A stretch of 64,000 nt of DNA. It comes from Hyphochytrium catenoides. Its lineage: Eukaryota > Sar > Hyphochytriomycetes > Hyphochytriales > Hyphochytriaceae. The stretch spans positions 1 through 64,000 of the forward strand of contig FLMG01000988.1 of NCBI GenBank assembly GCA_900088475.1. The letters run 5' to 3'. Made by a program: the position numbers and the translations under genes. Below the pieces are notes generated by a model. That model saw only the letters and a program-made list of their open reading frames with translations. It had not been told where the DNA came from and searched no databases. Shown here piece by piece: positions 1 through 11,677 of the stretch. Numbering within the stretch: the stretch's first letter is position 1; every line of letters starts with the position of its first letter.

Positions 1-7
1 ATCCTAC

Positions 8-988
8 CTGTCTGCTCTGTAAAGCTGCTTAAAATGACAAACTGGGAAATAGTTTGGGTCTCGTAGAAGGCTGAGCACACGCCGAAGCCCAAAAAGAGGA
101 AGCACGTGCTTCCCATTGATACACCAATCCATACAATGAGACTGCCTAGGAAGCCCAGAAAAGAGGAGACTAACAGGATGAGGCCAGGATCATACTTCTC
201 TGATAGAAGTCCAGCTGGGACCAGGGTGACGATTGCCGCGATGCTGTATACTCCGTCTATCATTGCATACTCAGTGTTGGAGAGCTGAAAGCAAAGATGA
301 TAAGAGGAGATCCGCGACAAGGTGTTCAAGGAGGAAGAGAGGTGGGGGAGTAAGGTTGAATGTGGAAGAAAAGAGGAGCAAGGCCTTAAGGAAAAGGGAA
401 AAGATACATAGTCCGCGGACATAGGGTTACACATGGCACTTCAACCGTAAGGCATGCGCTACCGGCTGTGACCTTACCTTGAGCTGATGCTGGAGTTCTT
501 TTTGCAGACTAATGGGCACAGAATGGACATAATATGGCGCGAAGGTTGCCATACATAAACATAAAAGAAGTACGAAGGACGTCAGCGTCACTCCTTCATC
601 ATGGAACTGCTGCACAGCACTTGAGAGGAGCTTGTACACACGTTTAGACCACGAAGCGCCACTCTTCTCATTCCTCCGGTCTTGACATGCACAAGTACAC
701 GGCCCCGGCTGATGACAGGTGAAACAGCGTCAGTGGTCCCCACCGTAGACTTTCAATATGTCCCACACATACCGGCACTGTTCTTGCTTCATTAAATGCC
801 AACCCTAGCGCTAGACCACACGCTGGACAAAAGGAACTAGAGTCCTGGCTGTCATAGGATTCTCCAGCTCCAGGTCGGCTACGGTTATTGATGGCAAGCT
901 GCGAGCTTCCTGCTGTACCATTGTACCCATGAAAGCGCGGCACCGTCGTCGCATTGATAGAGGTGTATTGGTACTCGGAGTTGGTCAT
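8..988 (-). CDS. MFSD1-like major facilitator transporter (5' part, 3' truncated by window edge)
   Basis: Three exons can be joined in phase 0: 773-988, 478-708 and 8-284; the donor at 7-6 leads out of the window. The protein starts MTNSEYQYTS with a polar N-terminal tail, then a transmembrane helix (SFVLLLCLCMATFAPYYVHS), a short luminal stretch (ISLQKELQHQLKLSNTEYAM) and two further hydrophobic helices. The order 'helix, LQ..L...L.LSNT.Y..., helix' is the N-terminal pattern of MFSD1, a lysosomal 12-helix carrier of the major facilitator superfamily; family members have a similar 'ALQ..+....LS.T.Y' motif. Only about helices 1-4 are present. An in-frame upstream ATG at 1015 (MYVPLWLFA...) is an alternative start. 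The substrate cannot be inferred. Family call is moderately sure; MFS membership is surer than MFSD1 itself. Confidence 0.7.
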
Positions 989-1015
989 GGCAAAGAGCCA
1001 AAGAGGAACATACAC

Positions 1016-2186
1016 GTGCGCTTAGGTTGATGTATTTGAATCCAGCTTTACGAAGGCGCGAAAGTCCGCCTCAAGACCAAATGCTTAGCTTAAGTGTGAG
1101 GTCAGCCCAGTATGGAGACTTAGGATAAGAAGAAACGTAGACAGATCACAGAATGTAGACGTGATCCATTGTCGCCTAAATGGGGTAACTAACCAAAAGC
1201 AGAGTCGCGTGGCTTGACCTGCCACTAGATAGTACTGCGATGCAACCCGATTGCTGGTTCAGTTGCGGCCGAGAAAAAGTAGAAGAGGGATCAGCGTCCT
1301 GGTCTTTTTTTAATTTATGAACTTTCTGAGCAGCAGTTCAGGTGGAGAGCGAAGGGTCAAGAGTCATGGTGCGGCTTCCAAAGGCCACCGCGGCAGCAGC
1401 AACTTCAAGAGCCCACACCGCCAGAGCTGCGAGCTGCTGAGTCTGCCTGCTGCTCCTCATACATAATAAACGGCCGACAGCTGGGCCTGTAGAACAACCT
1501 TCAAGGCTCTTCCTCCCTTCCTAGCGATCTGTGCTGCTCTCTATCTCGTGCGGGCGACGCCGGTGATTGGAGAGCTCAGGTCAGGGCCGCACAGTCAGGC
1601 TGTGTTGCCCTTCATGGAAATGGTGGGTGGGAGAGGGAGGTGGCCAAACACATAGCGCTAAGGGTACAGCGCCAGCCATATTACTACCAAGAAGCAACCT
1701 GATACACCTACTGAAGTGGAGCGCTTCGGTATTATACGATCTGAGGAAGGCTGTTCGATGAGTTTTTGAGAAAGGATCTCGAGAGGCCCACCCATCCGTA
1801 TCCATTCACTATTTGGCTGTACCCGCAAATCAAAACGCAAAATCATTAAGTATGATTACTAACCAGAAAGATCCTATCAAGTCGCAGTAAATTTTCGGTT
1901 CTGAAAACGGCAAATCTAGTGGAGGGCTCACGATGGATCTTGGCGGGTGGCGCGGAAGTGGAATTCAAGTCTCTGTTGAAGCTTCAACTCCATGACTTCG
2001 GCACCAGATGAAATACTATTCTGCTATAGAGCCTTCATGATGGCGGGAGGCAGAAGAGCCGACGCAAGGTGCAATATAAGGATTTGAGGACGACCGCGTG
2101 ACCAGCCTTGCTTGAAATCTCGCATCTAGGGATAAGAGTGCAAAAGTCCTTAATAGAGGTCTAACGATAAGAGTAGGCGTGGCCCG
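1016..2186. other. Divergent intergenic region, no gene seen
   Basis: This spacer lies between the start of the MFSD1-like gene (minus) and the racemase gene (plus), so it should hold both promoters. Only short open frames without splice-consistent partners or recognisable motifs occur. I see no RNA gene or repeat. Confidence 0.5.
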
Positions 2187-3749
2187 ATGAAGGAAAGGAC
2201 AGGTAGGCTCTTTCTTTGCTTACAATATGCAGGGAGTTTATTATGATTGACACGCCACTCAGGTCCTTTAAAGGGCATCCGGGTTCTTGAGTTTGCAGGT
2301 CTTGCTCCTGGCCCGTAAGGAACATTTTACTTCTTTCTTCAATGGAGCTGGGGCCCATGATTTTGACATCTCTGCAGCTATTGTGGGCTCATTTTGGCAG
2401 ATTTCGGAGCCGATGTCATCCGCGTCGATCGCCTCCGAGGAGGAGCCGGGCCTGTTCAGGACCCTCTATGTCGAGGCAAGCGCTCCCTTGCCGTGGACAT
2501 GAAGCACGAGGGCGGCATTAAGGTTGGGTTACAATTGCTTCGCAGTACTTCTTGAAGCTGACTTCCCTGTATTGCCTAGCTTCTGCTGCAGGTAGCTAAG
2601 GGTGTTGACGTTGTCATCGATCCATTCCGTCCTGGAGTAATGGAGCGGTTAGGACTAGGGCCGGAAACTGTGAGGGCTGTCAACCCCCGGATTATATATG
2701 CCCGTCTGACAGGATGGGGACAGTCCGGGCCCTATGCCAAAGTCGCAGGTCAGTGCAGTCTAACGTCTGCTTTATCAATGCTTGACTCAGTTATCTGGAT
2801 TTCTATTGACTCGTCAAAGGCCATGATATCAACTACATTGGGCTTTCGGGGGCTCTTTCCCTGTTCGCCAGAAAGGGGGAGAAGCCGCTCTTTCCTGTGA
2901 ACATTCTCGGAGACTTCGCAGGCGGCGGTATGTTGTGCGCTATGGGAATACTTCTCGCTCTCTATGAAAGAGAAAAGAGTGGTTCAGGCCAGGTGATTGA
3001 TGCAGCAATGGTGGATGGCGCCTCGCATCTCATTACGTTCGTCCAAAAGTTTCGTGCAATGGGGCTGTGGAATGATGAGCCAGGTATAAGGTTTTGTGGC
3101 TCTTAACAAAGCGCATTTTCCTGACCCTGCACATGGTCAGGCACTAACACGCTGGACAGCGGAGCCCCTTTCTATGACACATACCGTTGTGCAGATGGCA
3201 AGTTCGTGGCAGTTGGAGCTATTGAGCCTCAGTTCTATGCACTACTTCTTCGAGGACTCGGCTTAGAGGAGGAAGACCTCCCTGCTCAACTGGATATGGA
3301 CGGCTGGGATACTCTCCGAAAGCGTTTCGAGCAAGTATTTGGATCCAAGGTACGGCTCACTGTTAAATAATTATACAGAACGGGCTTTCCATGACGGTCC
3401 GAGTAACGCTGCTTGCCACTAGCCACGGGCAGATTGGGAGAAGGTGTTTGAAGGAAGTGATGCCTGCGTCACCCCGGTCCTTTCGCTGGATGAAGCCCCA
3501 AAGCACCCGCACAATACAGGCAGACAAGTCTATCAAACACTTCCAAAGCAGCCGCTTCCCCTTGCTAGCCCTGCACCGCGACTGTCACGAACGCCTGGCC
3601 GCGTAATGTCTGCAGAGCCAGTGCCTGGAGAGCACACTATTGAGGTTCTGACGGAGATTGGATTGGCCGTAGAGGAGGTAAGCAAGCTACTTCGTGAACA
3701 GGTTATTCGACAAGAGACAGATGCGAACGTGACATCATCGAAATTATAA
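2187..3749 (+). CDS. AMACR: Alpha-methylacyl-CoA racemase (CoA-transferase family III), peroxisomal
   Basis: Seven exons join with consistent phases: 2187-2202, 2263-2314, 2378-2522, 2592-2748, 2820-3083, 3141-3349 and 3423-3749, giving 389 residues, close to the usual 380-390. The family is CaiB/BaiF class III. Its hallmarks are in order: [14 protein letters not shown] near the N-terminus, [65 protein letters not shown] (the His-Asp pair used in proton transfer), [19 protein letters not shown] and SGAPFYDTY. The enzyme interconverts (2R)- and (2S)-methyl-branched acyl-CoAs so that they can enter beta-oxidation. The last residues are TSSKL, a canonical type 1 peroxisomal targeting signal, which fits that role. 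The first exon has only 16 coding bases; it was chosen because it restores frame before GPLKGIRV. Recognition is secure, exon edges nearly so. Confidence 0.94.
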
Positions 3750-4435
3750 ATAGATGCTAACTAATCTAGAATGATATATCCTTTTACCGGATATATTCGG
3801 AATAACAGACAAAGGGTCATGCAAATTGATGACAAGCCTCATAATGACGCCTATTATCAAGAATGATTGAGACCAACGAGATGCCAACGTGCCACAAGCG
3901 AAGAAGGTTGTGATCTTTGGATTCTTTGACTTTTTGACTGACTTGCCCGGCTTGGGCTGCTCACTCTGTCTGCCGCCTCCCGATCTTTCTAGCCTTCGCC
4001 TCTTCTTACCGCTCACACCAGCCTTCCTTCCTTTGGCCTTCCTTTCATTCCCTTCTCGCGAAAGAGGCGCCAATTCTCTCTCTGCCTCCACGGCTTTCCT
4101 CACGAAAGTACGAGCTGAAGGTTCGCAGTCTCCGTCCAGCTCCTGTCGCTCTTCTTCATATCGCTGTGGCTTTTGGTTGTCTCGGTGGTCAAGCAGGCTG
4201 CCTTGTTAAGAACGTGCAAGACAAAGCAGGTTGCAAAGATCGCACGAGCGTTATAAACAGCCTATGTGGATCAGGGACCGGGACCTCAGTTGAAAGCATA
4301 CTTGCTAGACATTCTCCGGCCAACCTAGGGTCACAGCAGCCCCCGAGGAGAAGGCGATCCAGAGGATGATCAGTAAACTTAACCGCTAGCTACCGTGCTC
4401 CTCTTCCTCCTTCCCTCAATTCCTCTACATGGAAA
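3750..4435. other. Tandem intergenic region, no gene seen
   Basis: The 3' flank of the racemase gene and the promoter side of the next plus-strand gene. Open frames here are short and show no family features. Confidence 0.45.
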
Positions 4436-7400
4436 ATGACGGCCTTGCTAGGTCGGATAGCAAAGTCCAGGATAAGTAAGCTCGCCACAGCTGCATCGGT
4501 ATTATTCGTTGGCGCTCTAACTCCCGCCTCGCAAGCCCTAGGGTTACTTCTCTGGGCTATGCCCTTTAGTCATCTGGGAGCGTCTCTCGGAGTACGCGAG
4601 ACGGCACTGCAGTATGAGAGTAAGAAGCCTCCTTATTCTTATAAATATCTCCTTGCGCTCCTTATGAGGACCCTGCACTCCTTACACTTGCTAACTGCAT
4701 ATTGTGTCAATCTTTACAGAGGCGAAAGCTATGCAGATATCGTTACAGCGGCAATTGGGAGAGCTTATTCAGCAGACCGCTCTCACACTCCGTCAATTGA
4801 AGGAAGATAGACTCCAACTTCTCACTGCTCTAAAGGCGGAGGAGGAGAATTTGGGCGATAGTCGAGGTTATCTTCATGGATATCCCTTCCTTATCATGGT
4901 AGGACCTCGGGGAACAGTTGTCACCTCTCTCTCCCCCCTGCTTCCAGTCAGGCGTTTGGCTGTGGGGAAAAACCTTATTTCTCTCAAATCTCATATTCAA
5001 AACGCACATTGCTTTCCGGTCACGAATATCCTAACCTGCCCTGCCTGATGCTCTGCAGGGGAGCTACATTGCCCTAGACAATGTCCTCGTGGCCCTTATC
5101 CTCCTACTCCTTATCATCTTAGCTGCTGCATATCTGCTGGTCAAGCTTCGACGCCTAGTTTTGTCCCTATCAGCTAGACCCCAAAGGAAGAAAAATATCT
5201 GGCAGCAGGCTCTTGGTAGGCATCAGCCACGATGCATTGTGGCCGTCATCCCCTTCTCTCTCGTTCTGTTCACTGCCTGTTAGTCCTTAAATCCCAAGCT
5301 GCGCTTCTCGACTCTTCGACCTAGATATGAGAACAACATTCTTAATGAGTCCTATATGAAGCTGCCACTAACTCCTTGCATTTCTCTGTCCTGATGTGGA
5401 CGTCAAGCAGTCAGGACTGACCGTGATCCTATTCAGTTTTGCACCAAGGTGGGTTATACTTGTATCTTTCTGTCGTTTATAGCTACGAACTATTTCAATC
5501 GTATCACCTCTCACACCTGGGAACCTCTTCCAAAGCTTTTCCTCTCTCTCCAGGTTCCTGCAATTTTCATGATTGTTTATGAATGTCATCTTCTTTCCCA
5601 TCAGGTGGACCACCCGTTGTCCTCATGTGATGATGACCCTCACAACTCTTCTTGATCCTACCAGGTGCTGCAGCATGAGATAGTGTCTGAAGCTGAGTTC
5701 ATAGAGAATGTTAAGGAAATCTACTTTGAGCTGGAATACTTTCGAAGCCAGAGAGAGAAGCAGGACGATGCTATAGATAGCTATGATAGAGTTCTATCGG
5801 CTATGCTGGTATGTGGTCCGTGTTCCTAGCTGTGACGTCACCTGTGTGGGTTGATTGCCTTCCTCCTCATACCTACCTTCCTCGGCACCCAACTCCCGGC
5901 GCCTATCACTTGCCTCGCAGCGATTCCGTCCCATTTTATACGACATCTCTCTCTCTTTGCGATAAACTTACCGAAGTGGTCGCTATGCTGCAGCACGTTT
6001 TTCGCGTCCTTGTCAGCGATCACCCTTCGTACCATCGGAACCAAGCCTCTCCCTTCCAACTTAATGACCTATTGTAAGATGGACCAGCTTCAACGGCGGC
6101 TGCTATATGCCTTACTACTTGCTTCCCACTAACTTCCACCTCTATTCCCACCCTTAATATCCTGTTTGCAGTCGATTGAGAGGGATTCTGATGGAAGCCG
6201 GACTTGACAGCCCTGTGCGCCTCCACTGCCTGTTCGCACTGCTTCTTTCTTCTAATTTGCCCAAGGTAGGGCCAATTTGCCACTTTCTATTGGTCATCTT
6301 AGCTAAGCGCCTCATCTTATCCCAGTTGGTAGCCTTTTCAAAAGATATCATAGTTGAGTGCGCGCGCTCTAGGCGGGAGCAAGAGCCAGATCCCACGCCT
6401 TTAACTGACGTAGAAACTGCCGTCATCAGCGCTTTGCGTACAGTGCCTTCCTCTCCCTGTGACATAAATCAGGTGAGAGTATAAAGCATATTTCTATCGC
6501 AGAATGCTAGATAAGTAGGGTCTACCGGTTCTACGGCATTGATTGTTGAAAAGTAATGGAAGAGCTGACCCTGGTCCTCTGCCCGTTTTTTGCCAGATTG
6601 TCCGCCTTGGCCTACTCTACTGTCCCACTTTTCTTCCAACTTTAGAAAGCACAGGAGGCGCAGTCAGGGACTTTCTGCTTACCTGTTTCCATTTAGACTT
6701 TGAACTTGAGAGCTTTGTGGCGGTAAGAGAGAAAGAAAAGCGGTAGCGCTTGGCAATAAAAGACAAATATAGCTGGTAAAAAGACCCAGTTGGACTAGAA
6801 GTAGAGATGTAGAGGGTATTAGGTTCGGACTCTCAATTTATTCCATTCCGGGCTGCACTGACCGTCGTGGCAGGGCGAATACCCAGCAGGAAGCCTTGTG
6901 GCCTTACAGGATATCGCATTGGCAGGACGTGAAGATATCTTATTTCTGCTGGCACTCTCTCTATTTCAGCAAAGTGGTGAGTATGGTATGGTTGGCGCTT
7001 ATTTTGTCTTAAGGGCGAGGGAGACGGGTTATAAAGGCTCCACGTAGACATCAGGATCAATATTTAGCAGGAGAGATCATTATAACCTGTCGCACTTGAG
7101 GTGTCCAAACGAAGGAAGTAAGCACCACAAGCTAGATGTGCGTTCCATTAATGTTCCTGTTCATGATTTCGTGGTGGGTTTGCAGATCTCTGTCTGGACA
7201 GCAAGCTAGTGACAGATAGTCTCCTGGTGGCCGACGCCTTAAAGCTGTTGGAGAAGGTGAGGATCGTCGTCTAAAGAAGGCAGCTCAACACATTTTTCTT
7301 GTCCTGTTTACTTTACAGTTACTTTCAACTTCGGCCGCAACTGCTTTATCTCGTTGCTGTTGGACCAATAGTTCCTAGTTACTTCGACCCTCCTATCTGT

Positions 7401-9405
7401 CTAACTGCTCTTCTGCAATATGAAGCATGAGCCGGAGGATGTACTTGAAAGCTTTCTTTCGATGAGGTGGGCAGGACTGCAAGCAGATGTGCCCTTCAAC
7501 TCCTTTTTGGCTCGATTAGGCTGCCTGTTGAGCCTTGAAGACGGGCCCGTTTCCGCCCAGGTGCCATTCGTCCCTGTCTCTTTCTCCAAGCTGCTCTCTC
7601 TGACATCATTTCACTCATTGTAACCCAGCCCGAACCTCCTCCACTAACTCATTTAGATTACATTATACCAATCCTCGTCGCCCTCTACTCGTCCGCTCCG
7701 GCATTCCTGACGACCCGCCTAATTCTCGCTCGTCTAACACTCGCTGATTTCTCTGCTGTTCTGGCAGCTTTACCAAGCGGTGGAGGCCCTCAATGACAGC
7801 GATAGGGAGATGCTACGTAGAGAACTCGCAATCTCAGGGACCGGAGATGAGGTAGCCCTAGTCTTTAGGCATTTCTCACAGGTGAGTTAGGTGAACCAGA
7901 GACCATAGAACAGTTCCGATCGGTCGTACATTTGAAACTGTGATCTTACCCTGTTCCTTTCAGCTTTTTGACAACCTCACTCAAGATCTGCCTTCTCTGC
8001 AAAGACTGGAAATAGGTAAGTCTTTGGCTTCAGGATTGATAGTTCCCTTGCTGTTCGTCGAGAGCAATAAGTGCTGTTGTCAAGTCATGTTGCCTACGGA
8101 GCGTTGTGTCAACTTAAATTGAGCTACTGCTGCTATCACTGGTGGTCCTTTTCGTTGGCCCTGCGAAAGTTGTCTCCGTTCTATCTCAACTTAAGCCTTC
8201 TCTTTGGCATCTCCATAGGGGTCCAGTTGCTGGTGAAGCTGTACAAGGCAGGAAGAGAGTATTGTGTACAGACGCTGGGGCAGAGACGGGGAGGCCTTTG
8301 TACCGTCAACTGCCGCCCGGCAGCGGAGGAAGCCAACGTCATGCGGCCCAGGGCTCTCAGTGCCCTCTCAGCTCTTGATTTCATCATCCGTAGTAATTTG
8401 TTGCGCGTCCCCTCCCTATTCAAGGCCCTGTCTCTCTTCAGCGATCCTCTCCTCATCGTCCACTATTCTAGAAGCCCTCCCTCTTCTCCTCGCCTGAGAA
8501 AAAGAGGCAGTTCGGTGGAAGTCCGGCATGCAAACGGCATGGAAAACGGAGAGAGTCTATCACCCAAGAAATGGCCAAACGAAGAGTCTCGGGATAGTGA
8601 CCTCCCATATGCGCTACATACAGCGGAGAACAAAGGGAATGGTCGTCTTAATGGCCACTATCAGACTTCACCAAGAGGAGAGAGGGGCCAGAGTCTTCAA
8701 TCTCTGGACAGTGATTTTGACTCAGAACCCCTCAGTGGCGATGACGACCTGGAAGTAGATGAAGGGTCCGGACTGCAGAGAGAGAGGAAGGAAAGATTAG
8801 GACGAAATGTCTATGGACGTGCGTACTTGCGTCCTTCTCCTTCGTCCTCCCCAAAGATCAGAAGCCCTCCGAGTTCTCCCACCGGCACACCTGTCTACTC
8901 CTCTAGAGAAAGCTCTCCGGAGAGACGGCAGAGCGGCCGCACCACCAGCGATAGTCCTCAGAAGCTCAGTCCCTTCCCTCTCTTCTCCCCCGATAACTTG
9001 GGGGAGCAGTACGAGCCGACACTGAATCTCTCTCCACAAGACAACTCTCCAAGTCGAGTGCAGAGAAGATCGTCAGGGATCTCTCCTCCTCCTTCACCTA
9101 ACCGAAACTCAGCTCAAGTCTCAGACCATTCTCCGTCTCGCCGCACCTCTTCTCCCACCCGTAATGACGGAAAGGAGTTGTTCGGGTCATTGAGCTCTCC
9201 TCCTCGCTCACCTCGAAGAGCATCACCAGAAAGACAAGAGCGTTCAGCTTCACATTCCCCCCGCGGTCGGTCTCCACCTATTTTAGGCAATGGAGGAGGG
9301 CACGATGCTTATTTATCCCCTGTCCAAGCTTTCCAACAGTCCCTTCCAAGCACAAGATCTCCTCCTCGAAGCCCAGGTGCCTCTTCCATGCTAGAGAAGG
9401 GTTGA
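4436..9405 (+). CDS. Unrecognised membrane protein with helical middle and Arg/Ser/Pro-rich tail
   Basis: I do not recognise this family. Fifteen exons can be joined with matching phases: 4436-4619, 4720-4898, 5059-5215, 5411-5448, 5665-5808, 5994-6073, 6172-6265, 6326-6472, 6597-6722, 6874-6976, 7186-7256, 7426-7560, 7768-7881, 7964-8015 and 8219-9405, giving about 936 residues. The N-terminus has a hydrophobic stretch (about residues 20-50), a short coiled-coil-like segment (LQRQLGELIQQTALTLRQLK) and a strong transmembrane helix (VALILLLLIILAAAYLLVKL) followed by basic residues, so most of the protein probably faces the cytosol. The middle (about residues 190-560) is leucine-rich and helical, resembling an ARM/HEAT-type solenoid only in general character. 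The last 300 residues are low-complexity with many S-P-x-R/SPPSSP units, typical of phosphorylated disordered tails. Exons 4 and 12 have the least certain edges. AATAAA follows 83 bases after the stop. Confidence 0.65.
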
Positions 9406-9488
9406 GACGTACCAACGCAGAGACTAAGGGAATGAGGCAGCGAGAGATGATGCTTCCTTTGATAGATGTTTAGAAAAGGGACAGAGAC

Positions 9489-9494
9489 AATAAA
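9489..9494 (+). terminator. Polyadenylation signal AATAAA
   Basis: AATAAA lies about 84 bases past the stop of the plus-strand gene ending at 9405, the expected sense and distance for 3' end formation. Confidence 0.5.
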
Positions 9495-9623
9495 TATTAG
9501 AATTATGGCACAGCTATCACTAAATAATTGTCCCCGCGTTCAGACTATCTACATCTACTCAGTAACATAGACAGCGAGAGCGTCTACTCTCCTTCTGTCC
9601 CATACACTCTGTCTGTTGCCTGT

Positions 9624-10871
9624 CTATTGGGAGAGGATTGCATTGCCAACACATGCTCCTTCCTGCATCACCGGCCTCATAACGCCATAGCACCTCACAT
9701 TCGTGGCTACGCCTCCTAGAGAGAGAGAGAGATCCGGATTGGTCGAGCTCCTCTGCTGTCGCCCTTCTGGAGCTGTGTACTGCCTCTCGTAAAGCTGATG
9801 GGAGGTAAATTGACAGCGCAGCCCTCCGCCCTGATCAAATCGTCTGCGCATGTAGCTGCTGCCTAATGAACGAAAGCGCGTTCGCTGATAGGCTTCACTC
9901 TGCCTCATTCCGTAGCTCTCCAAGAGACGAAGAAGGTGGATGTAGTCGTTGCCAGTCTCTGTCAGCTTTTTACTCTCTTTCCATCCCAGCCGTCGCCAGT
10001 GCTTTATTCTACCCGTCCACTGATGCCGACATCTTGCCGAGGTAACGCTAATAATCATGACAGTGCTTCCCTCCGGCACATCTTCTTTAGCTAACTGCTT
10101 GAAGAGCTGGTGTACGCTACTTATTCTCCCTTGCGCCTTCATTCGCTCATAATCGTCTGACTCCGTGCTGCTGCACTCACTTGAGATTGGACCAATGTGA
10201 AGCCAGCGACTACTACTCAGCTGGGCGCTGAGACAGCTTTCAGAGCTAGAAACACTGACGGTTGAGGTGCCGCTTGCGCAGCTGCTGGGAGGATGGTACT
10301 TTTCGTCTCTCATTGATTTGAGGCCACCCATCTCTCCGCCCAGCTTGCTCCCAAGAGCACTAAGCGAAACCAGCGAGTGCCAGGAAGACGATCCTCTTAT
10401 GTTTGTGCCTGACGAACGGTTATGAACAGGGAGAGGGGGCTTTACCCCTGAGTTATCAGTCGCAGGTCTCACACTCGTCTCTGAATCCTGGATCACAGTC
10501 CTCAAAGAGTTTCCGGGATCGCTTCGTCGGCGAATGCTCTCTTTCACGCTTTCGGGGAGTTGTAGCAGAAGCTCGTCGTCTTCGTCCTCAAATGCAAAGA
10601 GCTGAGTCTTTGGACAGTGCACGACAACGGCAAAGGAGTAAAGCTTCAACTTCTGCGCCTTCGGGCTGCAATCCACACTGTTCTCCAACAACAGAGGCTC
10701 ATTTAGGTCTAAATTGTGCACATCTACCCCTCTTCCAGCCAAAGGTATCTCCTGGATGAGGTTGCCTCCTCTGTGAGTGAGACAGCTGATTTTGCCTTCA
10801 TCAATCGTCAGATACACGACATCGGCACTCTCACCGCTATGATGCAGAGTGACATAACCTTCGACTGACAT
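9624..10871 (-). CDS. Unrecognised protein with possible N-terminal PH-like domain, apparently intronless
   Basis: A single open frame of 415 codons starts MSVEGYVTLHHSG at 10871. The first 110 or so residues alternate short beta-like strands (GYVTLHHS, VVYLTIDEGKISCL, KLKLYSFAVVVHC, TQLFAFEDED) and end in a helix-like segment (DDELLLQLPESVKESIRRR). This is the layout of a pleckstrin-homology-type lipid- or protein-binding domain, but it is inferred from pattern only. The middle is Ser-rich and probably disordered (about 130-240). A basic segment with many Arg/Gln follows. It is the only long gene here without obvious introns. The real 3' end is uncertain: a stretch that looks like a splice acceptor (CT-rich run ending in TAG) lies near 9720-9735, so the last 40 residues may not belong. 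It converges with the preceding plus-strand gene, 218 bases apart. Confidence 0.55.
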   Translation of the reverse strand: MSVEGYVTLHHSGESADVVYLTIDEGKISCLTHRGGNLIQEIPLAGRGVDVHNLDLNEPLLLENSVDCSPKAQKLKLYSFAVVVHCPKTQLFAFEDEDDELLLQLPESVKESIRRRSDPGNSLRTVIQDSETSVRPATDNSGVKPPLPVHNRSSGTNIRGSSSWHSLVSLSALGSKLGGEMGGLKSMRDEKYHPPSSCASGTSTVSVSSSESCLSAQLSSSRWLHIGPISSECSSTESDDYERMKAQGRISSVHQLFKQLAKEDVPEGSTVMIISVTSARCRHQWTGRIKHWRRLGWKESKKLTETGNDYIHLLRLLESYGMRQSEAYQRTRFRSLGSSYMRRRFDQGGGLRCQFTSHQLYERQYTAPEGRQQRSSTNPDLSLSLGGVATNVRCYGVMRPVMQEGACVGNAILSQ

Positions 10872-11626
10872 GGTTCCTCTGTCCTGCAGCTTGCCTAAGG
10901 GCCCTCTAGGCCGTGTTGCTGCGCTGCGCGTTGACCAGCAACTTTGCAGCCTTGATATAAGAGATGTAGCGCCGAATTTTCAATGATCAGTGATCAGTGA
11001 ACTACGTCTAGTAAGGACAACGGGAGACATCCGACTCCTTCCAGAAAGAGACAAGACAAGCACTTTTCTTCTTCACGGCCCCACAAGAAGGACCTGCACC
11101 ACCAACAAGCTTCCAGCGTGGCGTCGCGCTAGTCTGCCAACTCACTTGCGTCAAGCCGTTGGTTACAGGCTGTCCAAACTGGGCCTTTGGTCAGCCCAGC
11201 CAGTATATAATAATCTCTCAGTGGCCGTTTGTCATCTGTAGAGTTGATCTCTGTTTATCTGAACTGAGGCTCAGAATCTGCCAGTGAAGAGCGATGTTCG
11301 TTCCAGACAGTTTTTGCCGCTGCGAGGAGACAAAGGGAGGAGAACAGAGAACAAAGGCTAAAAGGGCAGGCGAAGACGCATCAGAGAGAAGAGGAGAGAC
11401 GAGAGCAAGTAGAGGAGGTGGCCAAAGAAGACAGGACGGTGGGGAGAACATGGCAATCCAAACTAGGTAGTTGGAGATGGGAGAAGGGAGAGAAAGAGAG
11501 AAAGCGAAGCGAGATAGAGTGCCTGATAGAGAGAATGAGAGATGAGAGAGAGATACGCGATGGAGAAAGATACAAGAGAGGAAAGAGAGAGAGAGACCAA
11601 GAAGAAGAGAGAGAGACCAAGGAAAA

Positions 11627-11631
<5 letters not shown>

Positions 11632-11671
<40 letters not shown>
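11632..11671. repeat. (GA)n microsatellite
   Basis: About 20 uninterrupted GA units, within a wider GA-rich tract from roughly 11470 to 11675. Confidence 0.9.

Positions 11672-11677
<6 letters not shown>

Noticed and set aside
7319-7372. Possible extra exon (LLSTSAATALSRCCWTN) in the unrecognised membrane protein gene
   Set aside because: It has a good acceptor but no donor that keeps phase with the next exon; skipping it gives a clean join.
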